Assembly: GCA_002337145.1 (NCBI GenBank)
Contig: DDFK01000002.1
Coordinates: forward strand, 964,490-1,028,489
Length of the DNA: 64,000 bases
Source: Chitinophagaceae bacterium UBA1930
GTDB taxonomy: Bacteria > Bacteroidota > Bacteroidia > Chitinophagales > Chitinophagaceae
Direction of reading: 5' to 3'
The position numbers and the translations under genes were made by a program. The notes below the pieces were generated by a model. It had not been told where the DNA came from. It ran no database searches and saw only the letters and a program-made list of their open reading frames with translations. Positions within the stretch are counted from its first letter, which is position 1. Every line of letters starts with the position of its first letter. Shown piece by piece: positions 17,158-24,886 of the stretch.

Positions 17158-18174
17158 TTAGAATATTAAGCGTATCTGCGTTGCTCCCCTGTCAGCAGAA
17201 GCGTTAGTGAATTTTGTATAGTTGATCACGTTGCCGCTCACGTTCTGCGTGTCCGCTGCTGTCGTGAAATCGGCAATCTTGTTGGTGGGGTCAAAGGAAC
17301 CGCTCACAGGGTTGTAGTACTGCACGGCTGTCAAAGCCCTTGCATCTGTCCAGGCTTTTGGAAGCCAGAACTTCTGCTTGTTGCCGCCAGCTTCAGCAAC
17401 CAGGTCAAGTACAATGTTGTTGGCATTTATCATGCTCAACAATCCTTGCTCGGTTGCCGTGGCGATGTTGGCCGTGGTTGCGAACAATGGGTACACGCCC
17501 TCAAAGCCTGTTGCCTGCACCGGGCTTGTGCCAGCGGCCAATGGTGCACCGTAGTTGTTGTTGCTGCTGTCCTTTGGCTGTGCACCAATTGCATAGTCAA
17601 CTGTTCCTTTGAATGCGTTGATACCCTGTACAACAGCATAAGCATTGACAGTGTAGGTGTCGCCCACCTGCGGCATTCCAGGGTAATTGGTATCGTTGGC
17701 CCTTATGAAAGTATATCCTGTTGCAGCCCCCGCCCTGAATGCCTGGAAGTTCCCTTGCAATATGATGGAGCCACGGTTGAAAGTGAATGTCAGCAGCACG
17801 TCCACCGCTGCACCGATCTTCAATAGTGCGGCCTGGTTGTTGGATATGGAGAACGCCGGGTCATTGAGTACAGGAACGTAAACATTCTGCACAAGCTGCT
17901 TAACAAAATTTGTCAGTGTGGTGCCGGCTGCAACTGTATCGCCATTGGCGATCGCACCAGCCTGAATGTTTGCAAGCACATCCTCGGTAACAGTACCGCC
18001 ACCGGTGCCGCCGCCGTTCACGATCGCTTCAAGGACCGCATATAGCAGGTCGTTTTCGCTGTTGTTGTACAGTTGTTTCACATCTGCCATAGTGCCTCCT
18101 AATGCAAGCAGGATGCTGTATAGCAGGTCTGCTTTTGTGCTGTTACGAAATGGGTATGTTGTTACTGTTGCCAA
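17158..18174 (-). CDS. Large beta-rich virion protein, probable spike component
   Basis: 338 residues. A helical N-terminus (residues 1-55, with two LLYSILLAL / LLYAVLEAI half-repeats) is followed by a Gly-rich linker (GGGTGGGT) and a long beta-rich region. TVTEDVLANIQAGAIANGDTV and TLTNFVKQLVQNVYVPVLNDP are reminiscent of head-binding parts of fibre proteins in Bacteroidota phages. The largest predicted virion protein of the element. Exact role unknown. Confidence 0.55.
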   Translation of the reverse strand: MATVTTYPFRNSTKADLLYSILLALGGTMADVKQLYNNSENDLLYAVLEAIVNGGGTGGGTVTEDVLANIQAGAIANGDTVAAGTTLTNFVKQLVQNVYVPVLNDPAFSISNNQAALLKIGAAVDVLLTFTFNRGSIILQGNFQAFRAGAATGYTFIRANDTNYPGMPQVGDTYTVNAYAVVQGINAFKGTVDYAIGAQPKDSSNNNYGAPLAAGTSPVQATGFEGVYPLFATTANIATATEQGLLSMINANNIVLDLVAEAGGNKQKFWLPKAWTDARALTAVQYYNPVSGSFDPTNKIADFTTAADTQNVSGNVINYTKFTNASADRGATQIRLIF

Positions 18175-18178
18175 AGTG

Positions 18179-18263
18179 CTATTTCTTGTATAGGAAATAA
18201 ATTATTGCCAGTACGATCAGCAGTATCGCTACCACAAAAAGCACTATCTCAACTTTTTTTTTT
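18179..18263 (-). other. A10 slippery site and -1 frame extension encoding a transmembrane tail
   Basis: The minus strand reads GAG CAA AAA AAA AAG TTG AGA TAG, containing the -1 slippery heptamer A AAA AAG. A -1 shift adds 24 residues (VEIVLFVVAILL, IVLAIIYFLYKK) ending at 18,179: one membrane helix with a Lys-Lys end, the same design as the neighbouring tail-anchored proteins. Without a shift the product stops two codons later and is soluble. Transcript slippage on A10, or a one-base error in the assembly, would give the same result. Confidence 0.7.
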
Positions 18264-18801
18264 GCTCCGGTACTGCCAGGTAAAGTTTGGCTTTGGCACT
18301 TGTGTACTGTGCAATGAAACTTGCACTTTCCGCAAGTGGAATGGAAGCTGTTGCACTGCCCATTACCCATTCACGCCAGTACGCAGTGGCAAGGTCATTG
18401 ATACTGCCAATGTTCATCTTTGCGTAAGGGTGTGCATAGCCACCAATGTAGAGCCCACGCCCTTCAACCCTGTTGACCAGATAGTCAATTGATACTTTCC
18501 AGTCATCGAAGCAGCAGAAGCGGCGTACATTGCCTGCGTTGTCCGTAAGTACGCATGTAGCAACAACCCTGTTGTCAAAGCCGTTGCCGATCTTGGAGCC
18601 GTCAGCCTGGATGCCAGCATAGTTGTTGTTCACCCCCTTTTTGCCGTATGCACTCTCATTGCCGAAAAGCACATAGGCCGCTGTCTTGATCTCGTCGCTT
18701 TTTGCAAGTGACGAAATATAGGCCGCAACATCGTCGCTGCTTACTGTTGTTTTCTGGTAGCCGATTTCCGGTAGGTTCGGATAGGCGTTCTTGACTGCCA
18801 T
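18244..18801 (-). CDS. Lysozyme-fold / lytic transglycosylase-like virion protein with possible frameshifted membrane tail
   Basis: 185 residues in the zero frame. AAYVLFGNESAYGKKGVNNN carries a candidate catalytic glutamate (Glu49) in the E-S-x-x-G setting of lysozyme-fold enzymes, followed by YAGIQADG and RRFCCFDDWKVSIDYLVNRV, which I associate with phage lysozyme-like structural proteins. It probably opens peptidoglycan during entry or lysis. The zero-frame protein ends in EQKKKLR; a -1 shift in the A10 run would give a 207-residue tail-anchored form. It precedes the spike-like genes. Confidence 0.65.
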   Translation of the reverse strand: MAVKNAYPNLPEIGYQKTTVSSDDVAAYISSLAKSDEIKTAAYVLFGNESAYGKKGVNNNYAGIQADGSKIGNGFDNRVVATCVLTDNAGNVRRFCCFDDWKVSIDYLVNRVEGRGLYIGGYAHPYAKMNIGSINDLATAYWREWVMGSATASIPLAESASFIAQYTSAKAKLYLAVPEQKKKLR

Positions 18802-18811
18802 ATATAGAATT

Positions 18812-19153
18812 TTAATTGCCGTTTAGATAGTCCTCAAAAGTCCCGTTGCCACTGTACCCGCTGTTGCTGTAGCCATCCTGCAACTGGCTGTACATCTCGC
18901 CGAGCAACTGTTCAAGGTTGCCGGGTGTACTGTACTGGTTCAGCCCCTTTGCGGCATCGCTCACGATCTTTGCAGCGTCTGCAGCACCATCGAAAAGGTT
19001 GATGGCCATTGATGGCTGCTTTATCGTTTCGCTTGCTTCGTCAACCGTTGTCACAAGTCCGTTCACCCTGCGTTGCTTCAGTTCGTTGAACACGAAGAAG
19101 CAGGCCAGCACAAGCAGCAATGAAAGCAGTACGACTATGATTGTTTTTTTCAT
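18812..19153 (-). CDS. Small membrane protein, N-terminal anchor
   Basis: 113 residues. Residues 3-23 form a membrane helix (IIVVLLSLLLVLACFFVFN), followed by a basic stretch and a hydrophilic, partly helical domain ending in a Gly/Ser/Asn/Tyr-rich tail. No family recognised. It fits the set of small membrane-associated virion proteins in this block. Confidence 0.7.
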   Translation of the reverse strand: MKKTIIVVLLSLLLVLACFFVFNELKQRRVNGLVTTVDEASETIKQPSMAINLFDGAADAAKIVSDAAKGLNQYSTPGNLEQLLGEMYSQLQDGYSNSGYSGNGTFEDYLNGN

Positions 19154-19154
19154 G

Positions 19155-19637
19155 CTATGCTATTTTTCCCAACGGGTAAAGTGCGATCACTTTTTTCATG
19201 ATGCTGTTTACCATGTTGTAGTAGGTGTCCGGGTCCTTCGGGTCCTCGCAGTATCCGCCGTTTGCGATTGCACGCAACTGATCCTGTGGCGAAGCTGCTG
19301 TCAGCAGCCCGAGCGAAACATATTTCTGTTTGGCACTCCTTAGCACATTTGCGTACACCTCGAAACAGTCCTTCGGCGTGCTGAATATTGCGTAGGGAAT
19401 ATTGCCTGGTACCACACCGGCCGCACCTGGGAGCCTGCCCCCAAAATTCATGATGCCACCAAAGTTTTTATAGTTGATGGCCAGTTGGCTTGTACCGAAC
19501 CCGCTCTCCAGGCACTTCTGTGCAACGGCCACAGGGAAATATATCTGTGTGCCTGAAAGTGCTTTCAGCATATCATTGCCATGCCTGCCAACAAAATATT
19601 TTATACCGTCCGAAACGCTTGCAAACTCCATTGCCAC
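19155..19637 (-). CDS. Glucosaminidase-like peptidoglycan hydrolase (GH73-like)
   Basis: 160 residues. PVAVAQKCLESGFGTSQLA followed by YKNFGGIM matches the catalytic region of GH73 glucosaminidases (AQ-x2-LESGWG-x-S, then NN-x-FGI), with Glu44 as the likely general acid. AIFSTPKDCFEVYANVLRS also fits. It lacks a signal peptide and would act as an entry enzyme in the virion or as an endolysin. It ends 2 bp before the next gene. Confidence 0.72.
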   Translation of the reverse strand: MAMEFASVSDGIKYFVGRHGNDMLKALSGTQIYFPVAVAQKCLESGFGTSQLAINYKNFGGIMNFGGRLPGAAGVVPGNIPYAIFSTPKDCFEVYANVLRSAKQKYVSLGLLTAASPQDQLRAIANGGYCEDPKDPDTYYNMVNSIMKKVIALYPLGKIA

Positions 19638-19644
19638 AAAGTGT

Positions 19645-19998
19645 TTAAGTGAATATGTTGTACTTCATGCCGATGCTCTCAATTGCATAACGCAACTCGC
19701 TGTCGGGGTCGGGCTTCCGGTTCTTCTGTAGGTAGTTGAACACAAAATCATACACATATCCGACCTCTTCATTTGTCATGTTGTAGGTAAGCCCGTTGAA
19801 AGGTTCACCAATGGTTGAACTCCATTGCTCCAATGCGACACGCTTATTGTCTGTCGGGCTGATCACGCCATTGGACAATGCGGGTGCATTACCTGCTGTT
19901 GCGGCAGTCTTGCCCTTCTTTTTCCTGTTGGTGAAGTACCAGGTAGTGCCTATTGCAAGCAGTATGATAATGAGCAGTATAACGATGCCTTTTTTCAT
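19645..19998 (-). CDS. Small membrane protein, N-terminal anchor
   Basis: 117 residues. Residues 4-22 are a membrane helix (GIVILLIIILLAIGTTWYF) followed by NRKKKGK, so the rest probably faces the positive-inside compartment. The C-terminal 70 residues look helical. Start overlaps the preceding stop (ATGA). No family recognised. Confidence 0.7.
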   Translation of the reverse strand: MKKGIVILLIIILLAIGTTWYFTNRKKKGKTAATAGNAPALSNGVISPTDNKRVALEQWSSTIGEPFNGLTYNMTNEEVGYVYDFVFNYLQKNRKPDPDSELRYAIESIGMKYNIFT

Positions 19999-20132
19999 GT
20001 GTAGGAGTTTAGGTCTGTGCCGTTTTTGGCGGCATGGTCTATCACGTTCAGTGCCTTCAGCTTCAGGAAGAAGGAAGCGATGATGCAGATAATGATGACG
20101 ATACCGAGCCAGTGCCAGAATGATAGTTTCAT
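19995..20132 (-). CDS. 45-residue membrane protein
   Basis: MKLSFWHWLGIVIIICIIAS opens the protein; residues 8-24 form one membrane helix and a short basic/polar tail follows. Its TGA overlaps the next gene's ATG by 3 nt (ATGA), a coupling arrangement repeated through this operon. Function unknown; likely a virion membrane component. Confidence 0.65.
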   Translation of the reverse strand: MKLSFWHWLGIVIIICIIASFFLKLKALNVIDHAAKNGTDLNSYT

Positions 20133-20142
20133 ATAGCGGTTT

Positions 20143-20610
20143 TTATTTTCCGAAAATCCTGATCAGTACAATGATTACCAACAACAGGAGCACCAGCCAC
20201 AGCCACTTTTTGTGTTGCGATATAGCTGCTGCAACGGGCGGTTGCGTTGTGCCTGGAGTGGTGCCCCCTGTTGTCGGTCCGTCCAGTATGACAGGCGACT
20301 GTGATGCGATTGTCTTTATGCCGCCGGTGTCCACGCCTGGCACGTCGTCACCGCCCCGGACGATAGGCACGACAGGTGGCGTAAGTACGATGATGGTCGG
20401 GTCGCTGGGTGCCTGTGGAGTGTTGCCGATGATCACCGGGTTTCCGTTATCCAATGGCTGCGGTATGTTGTTGTCATTGACAGGGTTCCCCTCGAACAAT
20501 GGATAGTGCTCGTCGATGAAACTACCATCGCCTGCAAGGTCATCATAGGCCAGCAGCTCCACTGTCTTTACCTGTGTGCCATTGCCTGATGTTCCGACTA
20601 GTGTCTTCAT
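20143..20610 (-). CDS. Pro/Gly-rich protein with C-terminal membrane anchor
   Basis: 155 residues. A polar N-terminal part is followed by a long Pro, Gly, Thr and Asn-rich low-complexity region (about 40-125) and one C-terminal helix (WLWLVLLLLVIIVLIRIF) ending GK. The design suits a stalk projecting from a membrane. No family recognised. Confidence 0.65.
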   Translation of the reverse strand: MKTLVGTSGNGTQVKTVELLAYDDLAGDGSFIDEHYPLFEGNPVNDNNIPQPLDNGNPVIIGNTPQAPSDPTIIVLTPPVVPIVRGGDDVPGVDTGGIKTIASQSPVILDGPTTGGTTPGTTQPPVAAAISQHKKWLWLVLLLLVIIVLIRIFGK

Positions 20611-20623
20611 TAAGAAAAGTTTA

Positions 20624-20776
20624 TTAGGTGAATTTCCTGATCACGCCCCATAACAGCAGTGCGATAACCAGGACAACAAGCAGGTAGATGCACAGCATCC
20701 TTGTGCTTTTCTGGTCGAACGTAACCGTAACGGTAACGTTCGCATTATTTGGTATCAATCCGTCTAGTAGTGCCAT
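20624..20776 (-). CDS. 50-residue tail-anchored membrane protein
   Basis: A short beta-prone segment (NVTVTVTFDQ) is followed by one membrane helix (residues 29-46) ending in VIRKFT. It is read from the ATG at 20,776, overlaps no neighbour and sits 9 bp after the PGBD gene. Function unknown. Confidence 0.62.
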   Translation of the reverse strand: MALLDGLIPNNANVTVTVTFDQKSTRMLCIYLLVVLVIALLLWGVIRKFT

Positions 20777-20785
20777 GTTACAGTT

Positions 20786-21442
20786 TTATTGGAATCCCCA
20801 TCCGTAAGCGATCTGGTTGCCGTTCGCAAGTACCTGTGCAGCCGTGTTGATGGTCTGTGCATCTGTCAGGCCCAGTGCAAGGCTTATGAGCCTTTCATAG
20901 TCGCTTGCAGTGAGTTCCGTCTTGCCGGTTGCTGCCTTCACTGCTGCCGTTGTCCCGTCGCCCCAGTACCTGGTGCCCGAAAGCCCCAGTACCACCTGCA
21001 CGGCACCTATCCAGTTGTTGGTCTGGCCTGCTTTTAACGGGAACATGTCATTGCCATACGCAGGCTCTATGAACCAGTGGTAGAAGTCCTGCTTCACGAA
21101 CGTGTTGAACTCGTAACGTGAATTGATTTCCCTTTCTGTTGCGTTGCCCCAGATGCCGTCAACGGCAGTGCCTGTAAGCCCGCATGCAATCTGTATGACT
21201 TTCACGGCCTTGCCCCTGCTGCCATATTTCAAAGGGAAGGTTGTTGTTTCGGCAACGACTACCGGGGCAACGTTTGCAGCCGGTGCGGGTGCCGCAACGC
21301 TGTTCGGTTTCGTGCCACCGGTACCGGCATTGCCATTACTGGCAGCTTCGTCTTTCTGCTTGTTCTTTTTTGCGATCACGATCATTATGATTGACACGGC
21401 GACCAACAGCACGAACAGCAGTACAAGTATTTTCGTTTTCAT
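20786..21442 (-). CDS. Membrane-anchored peptidoglycan-binding-like protein
   Basis: 218 residues. A membrane helix (residues 4-24) and KKNKQK are followed by an Ala/Pro-rich linker and two related segments: FPLKYGSRGKAVKVIQIACG (about 73-110) and FPLKAGQTNNWIGAVQVVLG (about 138-185). The FPL-x-G-x2-G-x-AVxxIQ pattern resembles PG_binding_1 repeats. It may tether the virion membrane or vertex to the cell wall during entry. Its start overlaps the previous stop by 1 nt. Confidence 0.65.
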   Translation of the reverse strand: MKTKILVLLFVLLVAVSIIMIVIAKKNKQKDEAASNGNAGTGGTKPNSVAAPAPAANVAPVVVAETTTFPLKYGSRGKAVKVIQIACGLTGTAVDGIWGNATEREINSRYEFNTFVKQDFYHWFIEPAYGNDMFPLKAGQTNNWIGAVQVVLGLSGTRYWGDGTTAAVKAATGKTELTASDYERLISLALGLTDAQTINTAAQVLANGNQIAYGWGFQ

Positions 21443-21909
21443 TATGTAAGTGCGTTTAAGATTTCAGGTTTAACCCTGTCCTGTCCAGTGAATGCAGTGG
21501 TGGCAATGTTCCTGACCTTTACATGTGCAGCAAGGCTGAACCCGTTGTCCTGTTGGAAGTAGCTGCTCATGAGCATGGCTTCCTGTGGTGTGACCAGCCG
21601 GTTGAGGGCATTGACCATGTCATCGTTGCTGACATGGATAACGAAATTCGTGAACACGAGCAGGGTCATTGCATCACGGCAGTCCTTTGCCACGGCCCTG
21701 CATACGATCTGCCTGGTAGGCTCAACGCCTGTCTGTGCCTGCACGATCTGTTGCCCCAGTATGTCGCCCGCAGCTGTGGCACCTGCTTTGGATGCCTGTA
21801 TGATCTTTATCACAACGATGCAGATCACTACGACAATGAGCATGATAAGGCCATAATAGACCCATTTCATTACAGGGTTCTTTGAATCCTTTACTAAGTC
21901 TCCCAGCAT
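21442..21909 (-). CDS. Membrane protein with N-terminal anchor
   Basis: 155 residues. Residues 15-37 form one membrane helix (MKWVYYGLIMLIVVVICIV within it), followed by an Ala/Gly-rich stretch and a mixed helical domain with two cysteines (CRAVAKDC). No family recognised. Probable virion membrane protein. Confidence 0.65.
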   Translation of the reverse strand: MLGDLVKDSKNPVMKWVYYGLIMLIVVVICIVVIKIIQASKAGATAAGDILGQQIVQAQTGVEPTRQIVCRAVAKDCRDAMTLLVFTNFVIHVSNDDMVNALNRLVTPQEAMLMSSYFQQDNGFSLAAHVKVRNIATTAFTGQDRVKPEILNALT

Positions 21910-21912
21910 AAT

Positions 21913-22527
21913 CTAGTGTTTGATGAATTTGATAATGACTGCAGCAACAATCAAAACAGCGATGCCGTAAATGAACCAGGTCACGTATCTGGAACTGTTG
22001 TTGCCTGTCCCTTCGGGGCTTGCCATTGCAGCGTCCGTTACCTGTGTCAGTGTCTGCACCTGCTGCTGCTGCTGCATGTTCGTCAGGTACAGCGTGCATG
22101 AACGGTTGATGTTGATGTTCTCCACGTATGACTGCATCCCGTTTATGATGTTCAGGTCGATGTTGCCACCGGTATCGTCACCGCTTGCTTTCTTGTACAT
22201 GGCGTTCTCCCTTTCCTTTCCCATTGCGGCAAGGAAGTCACGGACCTTTACGCAGCTTGAAACATCGTCTGGCAGTGGGAAGCTGTACTGTTTGAACAGC
22301 TGGGCCGCACGGAAGAAGAAATACTGGTCGCCCCAGTTGTTCCTGTCATCCCATCCGGGCTGGTAACGGTCATAGAACAGCATTACTGCCTTTGCCCATT
22401 TTATGTTGTCGATGCTACCGAAGAAGGATGCCGCCTGGTCCTTCAGCCACCTGGTGTTGCCACCGCCATAGCTGCCGTTCACAAGCTCGTTCACATAGTA
22501 TCCGTCGCTCTGCAATTCAATGCTCAT
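21913..22527 (-). CDS. Tail-anchored virion protein
   Basis: 204 residues from the ATG at 22,527; the open frame begins earlier but would overlap the upstream gene. A soluble N-terminal domain rich in aromatic residues (WLKDQAASFFGSIDNIKWAK, WDDRNNWGDQYFFFRAAQLF) is followed by a Gln-rich segment (QQQQQ) and one C-terminal helix (YGIAVLIVAAVIIKFIKH). No family recognised. Confidence 0.68.
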   Translation of the reverse strand: MSIELQSDGYYVNELVNGSYGGGNTRWLKDQAASFFGSIDNIKWAKAVMLFYDRYQPGWDDRNNWGDQYFFFRAAQLFKQYSFPLPDDVSSCVKVRDFLAAMGKERENAMYKKASGDDTGGNIDLNIINGMQSYVENININRSCTLYLTNMQQQQQVQTLTQVTDAAMASPEGTGNNSSRYVTWFIYGIAVLIVAAVIIKFIKH

Positions 22528-22531
22528 GTCG

Positions 22532-22921
22532 CTACTGCATTTTTGATATGAAGAATAAAGCAAGTACCAGTACGAACACTGCCGCAAGTACCAGGACAAC
22601 GTTCCTTGTGTTGCTGCTCGCGGAATTGCTAAGCTGCTGCTGCTTGATCGCTGTCACTGCATTCGTAAGGATGGCCATCCTTTCGGTGTCGGTGGATGCA
22701 TTGAGCATCGCAGCCTGGAGGTTGTTCTTCTGCTCGTTGGTCAGCAATGAATAGTACTGCTGGAACTCTGCCGCATCAACCGCCTTGCTTTTGGTGCCAC
22801 CGATACCAAGCCCGCCAAACAGCGAACTTGTAACGGCACCTACAAAGTCGCCGCTGAACAGTTTGGTGAAACTGCCCGACACCTGCGAAGCCTTGCCACT
22901 GATCAGTTGTTCGTAGCCCAT
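22532..22921 (-). CDS. Tail-anchored virion protein
   Basis: 129 residues. A helical N-terminal region with a Gly-rich patch (FGGLGIGGTKS) precedes a C-terminal helix (VVLVLAAVFVLVLALFF) ending ISKMQ. Separated by 4-6 bp from its neighbours. Function unknown. Confidence 0.66.
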   Translation of the reverse strand: MGYEQLISGKASQVSGSFTKLFSGDFVGAVTSSLFGGLGIGGTKSKAVDAAEFQQYYSLLTNEQKNNLQAAMLNASTDTERMAILTNAVTAIKQQQLSNSASSNTRNVVLVLAAVFVLVLALFFISKMQ

Positions 22922-22927
22922 AATTGC

Positions 22928-23290
22928 CTATTTCTTGAACAGGATGATAAGGATAATGACCAGCACGACAACACCTGCAATGATGCCTATTATCAGGCCC
23001 GTATTGCTTTTCTTTACCGGTGCAGCAGATGTGGCACTGTTCTGTGCGGCACTGCTGTATATCGTGGGCGGCACGGTTGTGCCTGCACTGTCCACGATGG
23101 GTGCCTGGTTGCCCTTTACGGCACCTATCAGTCCACCAAGCCCGCCCGATCCGAGCAACAGTCCTGCCCAGTCATAGGCATTGTGCTGGTTGCTTGCGGC
23201 CACCGGTGTGTCCGTTCCACCGCCAACGTCACCACTCCAGTAGTCATCGGAAGGGTCACGTTGCAGCGTGGGTATGAAACTTGTCTTCAT
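22928..23290 (-). CDS. Tail-anchored virion protein
   Basis: 120 residues. A polar, Gly/Ala-rich ectodomain is followed by KKSNTG and one C-terminal helix (LIIGIIAGVVVLVIILIIL) ending FKK. The Lys-Lys tip matches other proteins of this block, including the frameshifted form encoded at 18.2 kb. Function unknown. Confidence 0.66.
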   Translation of the reverse strand: MKTSFIPTLQRDPSDDYWSGDVGGGTDTPVAASNQHNAYDWAGLLLGSGGLGGLIGAVKGNQAPIVDSAGTTVPPTIYSSAAQNSATSAAPVKKSNTGLIIGIIAGVVVLVIILIILFKK

Positions 23291-23325
23291 GTTACCTTTT
23301 TTGCGTTGATGATGAATTGTGTTGC

Positions 23326-23940
23326 CTACTCTGTTGCTGCCCCTTCGGTGCCGTCTTTCTGGCCAGTGCCATTATCTGTTGCCTGTACCGTTGGGCCTGC
23401 TGCAGCACCTTCTTTTGTATCGGTGCCGATAGCAGCAACAGGTGTTTCGCTGTCATCATCAACAGTGACATTTTCCAGGTCACTTGCTTCGACGTTCTCG
23501 GCCAGCTTGCTGTACTGTGCCTGTACCAACAGGTCGATTGCATGGCCCCTTACCGTATCGTTACCGTCGTTCCTTAGCCTTGCCATGATAACGGCCAGCT
23601 TCTGGAAAACTGCTGCACGCATGTCCGGGCTTGCACCTTTCAGGTACTCCAACAGTTTAAGCAACTGGTTGGTAAGGTCTGGTTCCGAAGCAATGTCGTT
23701 GGTCACTGCAAGTATGTTCAGTGCCCTGCCCAGGTTCTCCGAAAAGAACGCTTTCAGGTCATCGTCCCAATGCCCAGGGATTATTGCGGTGAGCACGTTT
23801 ACGAACTTGCTGTCGATTGCTTTTTTTAACTGTTGCACAAACTCAATTGCGGGCGTTACGTTATCAACTACCCACTTGTCAAGGCTACCGCCAAAAAGGA
23901 AATGCAGGAAGGAACCGAGCATCCTGAAGAATTTTTTCAT
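23326..23940 (-). CDS. Helical late protein of unknown function
   Basis: 204 residues, alpha-helical for about 145 residues (amphipathic start MKKFFRMLGSFLHFLFGG; then VTPAIEFVQQLKKAI and AIIPGHWDDDLKAFF), then a disordered acidic Thr/Ala/Gly tail. I have the impression of similar proteins in Bacteroidota phages but cannot name a family. It could be a scaffold or minor capsid protein. Confidence 0.6.
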   Translation of the reverse strand: MKKFFRMLGSFLHFLFGGSLDKWVVDNVTPAIEFVQQLKKAIDSKFVNVLTAIIPGHWDDDLKAFFSENLGRALNILAVTNDIASEPDLTNQLLKLLEYLKGASPDMRAAVFQKLAVIMARLRNDGNDTVRGHAIDLLVQAQYSKLAENVEASDLENVTVDDDSETPVAAIGTDTKEGAAAGPTVQATDNGTGQKDGTEGAATE

Positions 23941-23942
23941 GT

Positions 23943-24104
23943 CTATTTGTTTTTAAGTGAATTTTTTATTTTGATGAGGTTCAGTACCAGGGCCGTCGCC
24001 CCTACAGAAGCAGTGATGAAGAACATCACATCGGTCTTTGTGACCAGTGTTATCTTCAGCAGTACGGAAGTGGACAGGAACCCCATTATGCTTTTGTAGT
24101 GCAT
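23943..24104 (-). CDS. 53-residue two-helix membrane protein (holin-like size)
   Basis: Read from the ATG at 24,104. Two hydrophobic segments, residues about 7-20 (weak) and 27-44 (FFITASVGATALVLNLI), and a basic C-terminus. It ends 2 bp before the start of the next gene. Size and topology are compatible with a small holin or a virion membrane protein; nothing distinguishes the two. Confidence 0.55.
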   Translation of the reverse strand: MHYKSIMGFLSTSVLLKITLVTKTDVMFFITASVGATALVLNLIKIKNSLKNK

Positions 24105-24128
24105 AGGGTGTTTTTTGCAGGGTTTACA

Positions 24129-24163
24129 GAAAAGGGCAATAGGGTATGACCGTATTGCCCTTT
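24129..24163 (-). terminator. Terminator after the capsid-candidate gene
   Basis: Perfect 10-bp stem AAAGGGCAAT / ATTGCCCTTT (24,131-24,140 and 24,154-24,163) with a 13-nt loop and a short minus-strand T run. It closes the two-gene unit holding the capsid candidate. Confidence 0.7.
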
Positions 24164-24188
24164 GGCTATGTATAACTTTTTGTTGCTC

Positions 24189-24854
24189 TTAGGAGCTGAT
24201 TATTCCCGCAGCCATTGCCGCATTACCCAGCTTCCAGGGTATTTCTGAAGGGTTGAAACAACCGCCCCAATAGATGCCCAGCGTGGTCACCACATCAACG
24301 GGATCGCCACCAACCTTCGCACCTGGTATCACCAGTGTGGTTTCCGTGTCGTCATCGAACTGCCAGTTCGGTTTCTTCACGTTCAACAACTTGTCGTTGG
24401 TGTAGTTCGGGCTCTTGAAGGAACCGATCACCAGCTGTTCCGGTGCAGGGTCGCCGTCAAGGAAATTCTTGTTCTGGATCACGATGGCCTGTGACAGCTG
24501 CTGCACATGCGTGCTTTCCACCTGTATCCACTGCACACGAACGGGGCGTTTTGCAATCCATGCAAGCATCTCGGCAACGGTCTTGCTGCCTGTGGCTGCA
24601 CATTTAAGGTCAGAAGCCCCAACTGAATAAGGAATGTTGCCGTCGCGGATGACACGGGTTGGAACAGGGTTCATGTAGCCCGGTGTCAGGTAGACCTTTT
24701 GGTCAACACCGGTACTGTTCGTGATGGTAAGGCCGAAGAACCTTGTATTGGCGAGGGATGCTTCGTTGCTGAACACCTTTGCGTCCCCGAAGTCCATCAA
24801 TAGGTTTGCGATACCGCCGTTGTTACCGCTACCTGTAGTTGTTGCTGGATACAT
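24189..24854 (-). CDS. Candidate major capsid protein (jelly-roll type)
   Basis: 221 residues, soluble, predicted largely beta. RFFGLTITNSTGVDQKVYLT, VRVQWIQVESTHVQ, QAIVIQNKNFL and ETTLVIPGA look like successive strands; EMLAWIAKRP is a short helix. There is no homology I can name. The case rests on four points: it is the largest beta-rich soluble protein beside the packaging-type ATPase; it sits in its own unit between two terminators, as expected for the most abundant protein; its neighbours are membrane proteins; and no other capsid candidate exists. The length is short for a double jelly-roll (usually above 240) and long for one single domain. Confidence 0.55.
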   Translation of the reverse strand: MYPATTTGSGNNGGIANLLMDFGDAKVFSNEASLANTRFFGLTITNSTGVDQKVYLTPGYMNPVPTRVIRDGNIPYSVGASDLKCAATGSKTVAEMLAWIAKRPVRVQWIQVESTHVQQLSQAIVIQNKNFLDGDPAPEQLVIGSFKSPNYTNDKLLNVKKPNWQFDDDTETTLVIPGAKVGGDPVDVVTTLGIYWGGCFNPSEIPWKLGNAAMAAGIISS

Positions 24855-24886
24855 ATCTGAAAAATTGAGGTTTTGTGAATGAATAT

